NCBI GenBank assembly: GCA_045635765.1
Contig: JAZTWH010000086.1
Location: 1 to 22,885, forward strand
Source of the DNA: RGIG995 sp045635765
GTDB taxonomy: Bacteria; Bacillota; Clostridia; Oscillospirales; UBA644
Direction of reading: 5' to 3'
DNA: 22,885 nucleotides
The position numbers and the translations under genes were made by a program. This document shows positions 19,664 through 22,885 of the stretch, one piece after another (positions within the stretch are counted from its first letter, which is position 1; the number at the start of each line of letters is the position of its first letter). The notes under the pieces are model-generated. The model ran no database searches. It was not told where the DNA came from and saw nothing but the letters and a program-made list of their open reading frames with translations.

Positions 19664-21429
19664 TCACCGTCCTTCAATAAGGCTTCTGCCCGGGGAGTCA
19701 GTTTGCCCTGTCCTTCCCGGTAGAGAAGATCGATCTCGGCCTCCGCCTTTCGGAAGGCGTCGCTGTCAAATTCCGCATAGTTCCAGTCAATGAATTTTTG
19801 CCGCATCCGATGGAAGAAGGTTCGGGCCTCGTCCTTGTTGGCCAAGACGAAATCACTGCCCAAAACGGAGATCAGCTTGTCGGTGACGTACCGCTGACGG
19901 AGGGTCCCGCAGTTGGCATCCACCGGGTCAAAGGAGTTCTGCTGGAGATAGACGGCGTCAAGCATTTCGGATTTCAAATATACGGTATAGTCGGAAAGGG
20001 CGGTGCCCTCTTCCCCGACGACCTTCATCATGGACCCGATCTCGTCCCCGTGATGAAGGATCCCTTTGCAATATTCGGACTTTTGGGGGTCGATGACGCT
20101 CTTGTATTTGGACCAGGAGATCAAGGGGTCGATGGCGGGATATTTTCTGGCGTCCGACCGTTCCCGAGAAAGGCCATGGAAGGCCCCGACCACCTTCAAG
20201 GTCGCCTGGGTGACCGGCTCCTCAAAGTTTCCGCCGGCGGGGGAAACGGTTCCACCAATGGTGACCGAGCCCTTGCTTCCGTCGGGCAAGCGGACGTACC
20301 CGGCTCGCTCGTAGAAGGCGGCGATGTAAGATTCCAGGTAAGCGGGGAAGGCTTCCTCCCCCGGGATTTCCTCCAGCCGTCCCGACATTTCCCGAAGGGC
20401 CTGGGCCCAGCGGGAGGTGGAGTCGGCCAACAGAAGGACGTTGAGTCCCATTTGCCGATAATATTCCGCAAGGGTAACCGAGGTGTAGACCGAGGCTTCC
20501 CGGGAAGCCACCGGCATGGAGGATGTGTTACAAATAATGATGGTCCGTTCCATCAGAGAACGGCCGGTCTTCGGGTCGGTCAGCCGGGGGAACTCGGTGA
20601 GAGTTTCCACCACTTCTCCCGCCCGTTCGCCGCAGGCCGCGATAATTACGATGTCCACGTCCGCATATTTGGAGGTGGTGTGCTGCAGCACGGTTTTGCC
20701 TGCTCCGAAGGGTCCGGGGGTACAGTAGGTGCCACCCTTGGCCACGGGGAAGAAGGAATCCACCAGCCGGACCTTAGTCTCCATGGTTTCCACGGGAGCC
20801 AGCCGTTCGCTGTAGCACCGAATGGCACGCTTCACCGGCCACTTGAAGGACATGGAGAGGGGAATCTCCCGGCCTCGCTCGTCGGTCACCACCGCGATGG
20901 TCTCTTTTACGTTATAGAACCCCGGTTCCGCGATGGACGTTACGGTGTAACTGCCCAAAAGATAAAAGGGAATAAAAATTTTATGGGTAAAGGCTCCCTC
21001 GGGGACGGTTCCCAGGTACTGACCGGCACGCAGAACGTCTCCTACCCGTGCCGTGGGGGTGAATTCCCAGGTTTTTGCCCCGTCCAATCCGTCCGCATAG
21101 TTTCCCCGTTCCAAGAACCAGCCCGCCTGCTCTGCCAAGAGAGGCAGGGGATTTTGCAAACCGTCGTAAATTTGTCCCAAAAGGCCGGGGCCCAGCTCTG
21201 CCGACAGCATCTCCCCCGTAAAGGACACCCGGTCCCCCCATTGGATGCCCCCGGTCATTTCGTAAACCTGAATTTGTGCAATCTTGCCCTTGATGCGGAT
21301 AACCTCGCTCTTCAGGGCAACGTCGCCCACGTGCACGTAGCATATTTCATTCATGGAAACGCTGCCGTCGAATTCCACCGACACCAGGTTCCCGTTAATG
21401 CTGACGACCTTTCCTACGTTTTCGCTCAT
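19660..21429 (-). CDS. atpA: V-type ATPase subunit A (catalytic head subunit)
   Basis: A 589-residue catalytic subunit that hydrolyses (or, in reverse, makes) ATP. The Walker A motif is GPFGAGKT (239-246), followed by AACGERAGEVVETL (265-278) with the catalytic-glutamate region, LLADSTSRWAQALRE (333-347) for Walker B, and SGRLEEIPGEEAFPAYL (349-365). The wording GPFGAGKTVLQ and GERAGE is what I associate with the spirochaete/Chlamydia/Bacteroidetes branch, while the archaeal/enterococcal branch usually has GxFGxGKTV and GERGNEM; this fits the operon order. I chose ATG 21429 (GGGAGG upstream); an earlier in-frame start would run into the DUF2764 gene. It overlaps atpB by four bases. Confidence 0.96.
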   Translation of the reverse strand: MSENVGKVVSINGNLVSVEFDGSVSMNEICYVHVGDVALKSEVIRIKGKIAQIQVYEMTGGIQWGDRVSFTGEMLSAELGPGLLGQIYDGLQNPLPLLAEQAGWFLERGNYADGLDGAKTWEFTPTARVGDVLRAGQYLGTVPEGAFTHKIFIPFYLLGSYTVTSIAEPGFYNVKETIAVVTDERGREIPLSMSFKWPVKRAIRCYSERLAPVETMETKVRLVDSFFPVAKGGTYCTPGPFGAGKTVLQHTTSKYADVDIVIIAACGERAGEVVETLTEFPRLTDPKTGRSLMERTIIICNTSSMPVASREASVYTSVTLAEYYRQMGLNVLLLADSTSRWAQALREMSGRLEEIPGEEAFPAYLESYIAAFYERAGYVRLPDGSKGSVTIGGTVSPAGGNFEEPVTQATLKVVGAFHGLSRERSDARKYPAIDPLISWSKYKSVIDPQKSEYCKGILHHGDEIGSMMKVVGEEGTALSDYTVYLKSEMLDAVYLQQNSFDPVDANCGTLRQRYVTDKLISVLGSDFVLANKDEARTFFHRMRQKFIDWNYAEFDSDAFRKAEAEIDLLYREGQGKLTPRAEALLKDGE

Positions 21430-21430
21430 A

Positions 21431-21988
21431 TTAAGCCTCCCACCCATCTCCGTTTAGAATGGAGTTGTAAATATTTTGATACGTGGCTTTGCCAAGGGCC
21501 GTGTCAAACTGCCGAATCCGCGAAATCAGCTTGAGCTTCAGAGCATAGTAAAAAATATAATCCTCCGAAAACCCATCCATGGGCCGAAGGTCCTCCAAAA
21601 AACTCAACCGATAGTTCAGCAAAAGAATTTCTGCCTCCAGGGGGTTGTCCGCCTCCACTGCCGCGGTTGCCACCTGGGCTATTTCCGGGGACGCGGCTTC
21701 CGTCTCCACGTCAAAGGACTTGTTCATCCGGTCTGCCCGGACCTTGGCCAGGGCCAGCCGCAGCCGTCGCTCCCCGTCGTTCCAGGCCGTTACCAAGGCC
21801 GAAGAAGATTGTTCGGGCGTCACCGAGGGCACGAGGGTTAAATGCTCCAGCTCCCCCAAGGCCCGTTTCCCCAAGAAACGGCCACACAGCTCCCACAGCC
21901 TCTCCTCGGTCATGGGCAGAGGCATGTGCTCGCTGATTCCGTCCAGGGACGGAAGCTGGGAAATCAGATAATACTCCGCCATCGCCAT
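21431..21988 (-). CDS. V-ATPase operon DUF2764 family protein
   Basis: A 185-residue protein of unknown function found between atpE and atpA in the spirochaete/Chlamydia/Bacteroidetes-type operon. The N-terminal YYLISQLPSLD and the helical C-terminal block with NPLEAEILLLNYRLSFLEDL and FYYALKLKLISRIRQFD match DUF2764 as I know it. It is acidic, soluble and mainly helical. Since no separate subunit C is present, it may fill part of that role, linking stator or rotor to the membrane sector; this is inference. ATG 21988 overlaps the atpE stop (TAATG) with GAAAGAGG upstream; a second ATG follows two codons later. It ends one base before the atpA start codon. Confidence 0.75.
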   Translation of the reverse strand: MAMAEYYLISQLPSLDGISEHMPLPMTEERLWELCGRFLGKRALGELEHLTLVPSVTPEQSSSALVTAWNDGERRLRLALAKVRADRMNKSFDVETEAASPEIAQVATAAVEADNPLEAEILLLNYRLSFLEDLRPMDGFSEDYIFYYALKLKLISRIRQFDTALGKATYQNIYNSILNGDGWEA

Positions 21989-22593
21989 TACGCCTCTTTC
22001 AAAAGCTCGGTCACCTTCGGACTGAGATAGTTGGAAAGCATCTCCACCACAGCCTCGGTGGAATAATCGTAATAGACCTCTCCGTCGTTCAAGCAGATGC
22101 GGAATCCGCCGTCAAAGTTGTCCTTGGCCTTCAGGGTGACCCCCTTCGCCATCCGTTCCTTCAGACCTGCCAAAAGAGCGTCCTCCAGGGAACGCAACCG
22201 TTCGCTGTTCAACACCACCGAAAGGTCCTCCCCGTCGGGATTCTTTGCCCAGTCCTCAACAATATTCAAAATCAGCCCGGAAAACGCTTCGGAGGAATAT
22301 CCGGCAGAAACGCCCTCTCTGACGATTGCCTTCAGCTCCCGGACCACGCTCTCCCGGAAGGAAATCAGCAGATTCCGGCCCGCCTGACGAAGGGAGTCCT
22401 CCCCGGACTTCACCATGCGTTCCTTTTCGCTCTTGGCATCAGCCAGGATTTTCTCCGCCTGAGCCCGAGCCTGAGCCACGATTCTTTCCGCCTCGGCCGT
22501 TGCCGCGTTCCGTATCGAATCAGCCTCAGTTTCGGCCGCCTCCACTCCATCCTTTTTGATTTGGTCAATCAGCTCCTGAAGTTGAATTTCCAT
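21988..22593 (-). CDS. atpE: V-type ATPase subunit E (peripheral stalk)
   Basis: A 201-residue subunit E, part of the peripheral stalk that keeps the head from turning. The N-terminal half (about 1-100) is a long charged coiled coil rich in A, E, K and R (EAERIVAQARAQAEKILADAKSEKERM), and the C-terminal part is a mixed alpha/beta domain ending LSPKVTELLKEA, as in the family. No separate subunit G partner is visible upstream. ATG 22593 follows AAGGAGAAGG. It is the first gene of the operon, about 115 bases downstream of a near-consensus promoter and a terminator-like hairpin. Confidence 0.9.
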   Translation of the reverse strand: MEIQLQELIDQIKKDGVEAAETEADSIRNAATAEAERIVAQARAQAEKILADAKSEKERMVKSGEDSLRQAGRNLLISFRESVVRELKAIVREGVSAGYSSEAFSGLILNIVEDWAKNPDGEDLSVVLNSERLRSLEDALLAGLKERMAKGVTLKAKDNFDGGFRICLNDGEVYYDYSTEAVVEMLSNYLSPKVTELLKEA

Positions 22594-22693
22594 CGTGCCT
22601 TCTCCTTTTTAAATTATTTGATTCCTCCGGACCGTAAAAAGCAAAAAAGGAACCCCTATCCGTTGCCGTCCGCCGGTTCCTTTCTCTATCCAT
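22565..22693 (-). other. Possible leader open frame overlapping the V-ATPase attenuator
   Basis: An ATG at 22693, about 14 bases after the predicted start of transcription, opens 42 codons (MDRERNRRTATDRGSFFAFY...) that run through the hairpin and its T tract and end 29 bases inside atpE in another frame. No ribosome site precedes it, so it may only be chance. Very basic; not recognised. Confidence 0.25.
22643..22683 (-). terminator. Attenuator-like hairpin in the V-ATPase leader
   Basis: On the minus strand AAAGGAACC and GGTTCCTTT (plus coordinates 22675-22683 and 22646-22654) form a 9-pair stem around a 20-base loop, followed directly by a T run (plus-strand A22643-22648). It lies between the promoter and atpE, so it may end part of the transcripts early. 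Confidence 0.6.
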
Positions 22694-22714
22694 GGAATCA
22701 TCCGATTTTTGTTC

Positions 22715-22743
22715 ATTATACCATATTTTTTCGCTCCCGTCAA
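22715..22743 (-). promoter_or_regulatory. Sigma-A promoter of the V-ATPase operon
   Basis: On the minus strand: TTGACG (22743-22738), a 17-base spacer ending TATGG, and TATAAT (22720-22715). The TGG just before the -10 box adds an extended -10 element. This is the best promoter in the window and should be strong. Confidence 0.9.
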
Positions 22744-22885
22744 GGCTTTTCTTCGGGAAAGACACAAAAATTTCAGTTGTTCCCCACCTCCCCGTCCCCC
22801 ACCCCTCTCTCCCCCCGCAATTTCCGGGCCAGAGAGGGCGTTTCAGCCCTTGCCCCGCGGGGGAAGCAGGGGGTCTTTTTAGCCC
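22744..22885. other. Gene-free right edge with GC-rich palindromes
   Basis: No gene was found from the promoter to the window end. The stretch holds a C-rich tract (about 22781-22820), a small hairpin AGGGCG-TTTC-AGCCCT (about 22836-22851) and a GCCCCGCGGGG palindrome near 22854. CTCCCCCCGCAAT (from about 22810) also occurs at 15172, suggesting a related dispersed palindrome. Confidence 0.4.

Noticed and set aside
18428..21534. Two very long open frames on the plus strand opposite atpB and atpA (431 and 578 codons)
   Set aside because: They mirror highly conserved V-ATPase genes in GC-rich DNA, have no ribosome sites and show no family motifs. They are antisense shadows.

Overview
The window reads as chromosomal DNA from a GC-rich Clostridia member (Firmicutes), most likely near Oscillospiraceae/Ruminococcaceae. 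The evidence is the queA-tgt-yajC order followed by small clostridial-type membrane proteins, strong AGGAGG ribosome binding sites, sigma-A promoters with 17-base spacers, and a SipW/TasA-like secretion cluster. The taxon is inferred. The left edge is a 27-base G run, probably a contig end or sequencing artefact.

Layout. (1) 1-1098, minus strand: dapA (lysine/diaminopimelate synthesis), translationally coupled to an unrecognised gene cut by the window edge. (2) 1198-8259, plus strand: a ZIP metal transporter; queA and tgt (queuosine tRNA modification); yajC with its own promoter and terminator; two small membrane proteins; and a 693-residue thioredoxin-like/DUF255 protein carrying a 33-base in-frame minisatellite. 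(3) 8498-15113, plus strand: a seven-gene surface-protein export cluster. It has a strong promoter and a structured leader, two SipW-type (Ser/His) signal peptidases, and five secreted proteins. Four of the five have SipW-cognate-like leaders, and one of these carries a beta-helix-like domain. (4) 15114-15285: a palindrome array acting as a two-way terminator between convergent operons. (5) 22743-15286, minus strand: a V-type ATPase operon in the order E-DUF2764-A-B-D-I-K. This is the spirochaete/Chlamydia/Bacteroidetes arrangement rather than the usual clostridial one. The K subunit keeps the side-chain ligands of a sodium site. The operon starts from a near-consensus promoter followed by an attenuator-like hairpin.

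How the genes work together. In the secretion cluster, two membrane signal peptidases probably mature the leaders of the neighbouring beta-sandwich proteins. By analogy with Bacillus SipW/TasA, these would form a surface or matrix fibre. The V-ATPase genes are tightly coupled (ATGA and TAATG overlaps), as expected for one stoichiometric machine.

A theme that crosses functional boundaries is repeat growth. In-frame tandem repeats of 24, 30 and 33 bases, plus low-complexity tails, sit in surface loops or termini of otherwise conserved proteins. Intergenic spaces hold 36-base tandem repeats, palindrome arrays and a possible small terminal-inverted-repeat element. No tRNA, rRNA, CRISPR array, transposase or phage gene was seen.
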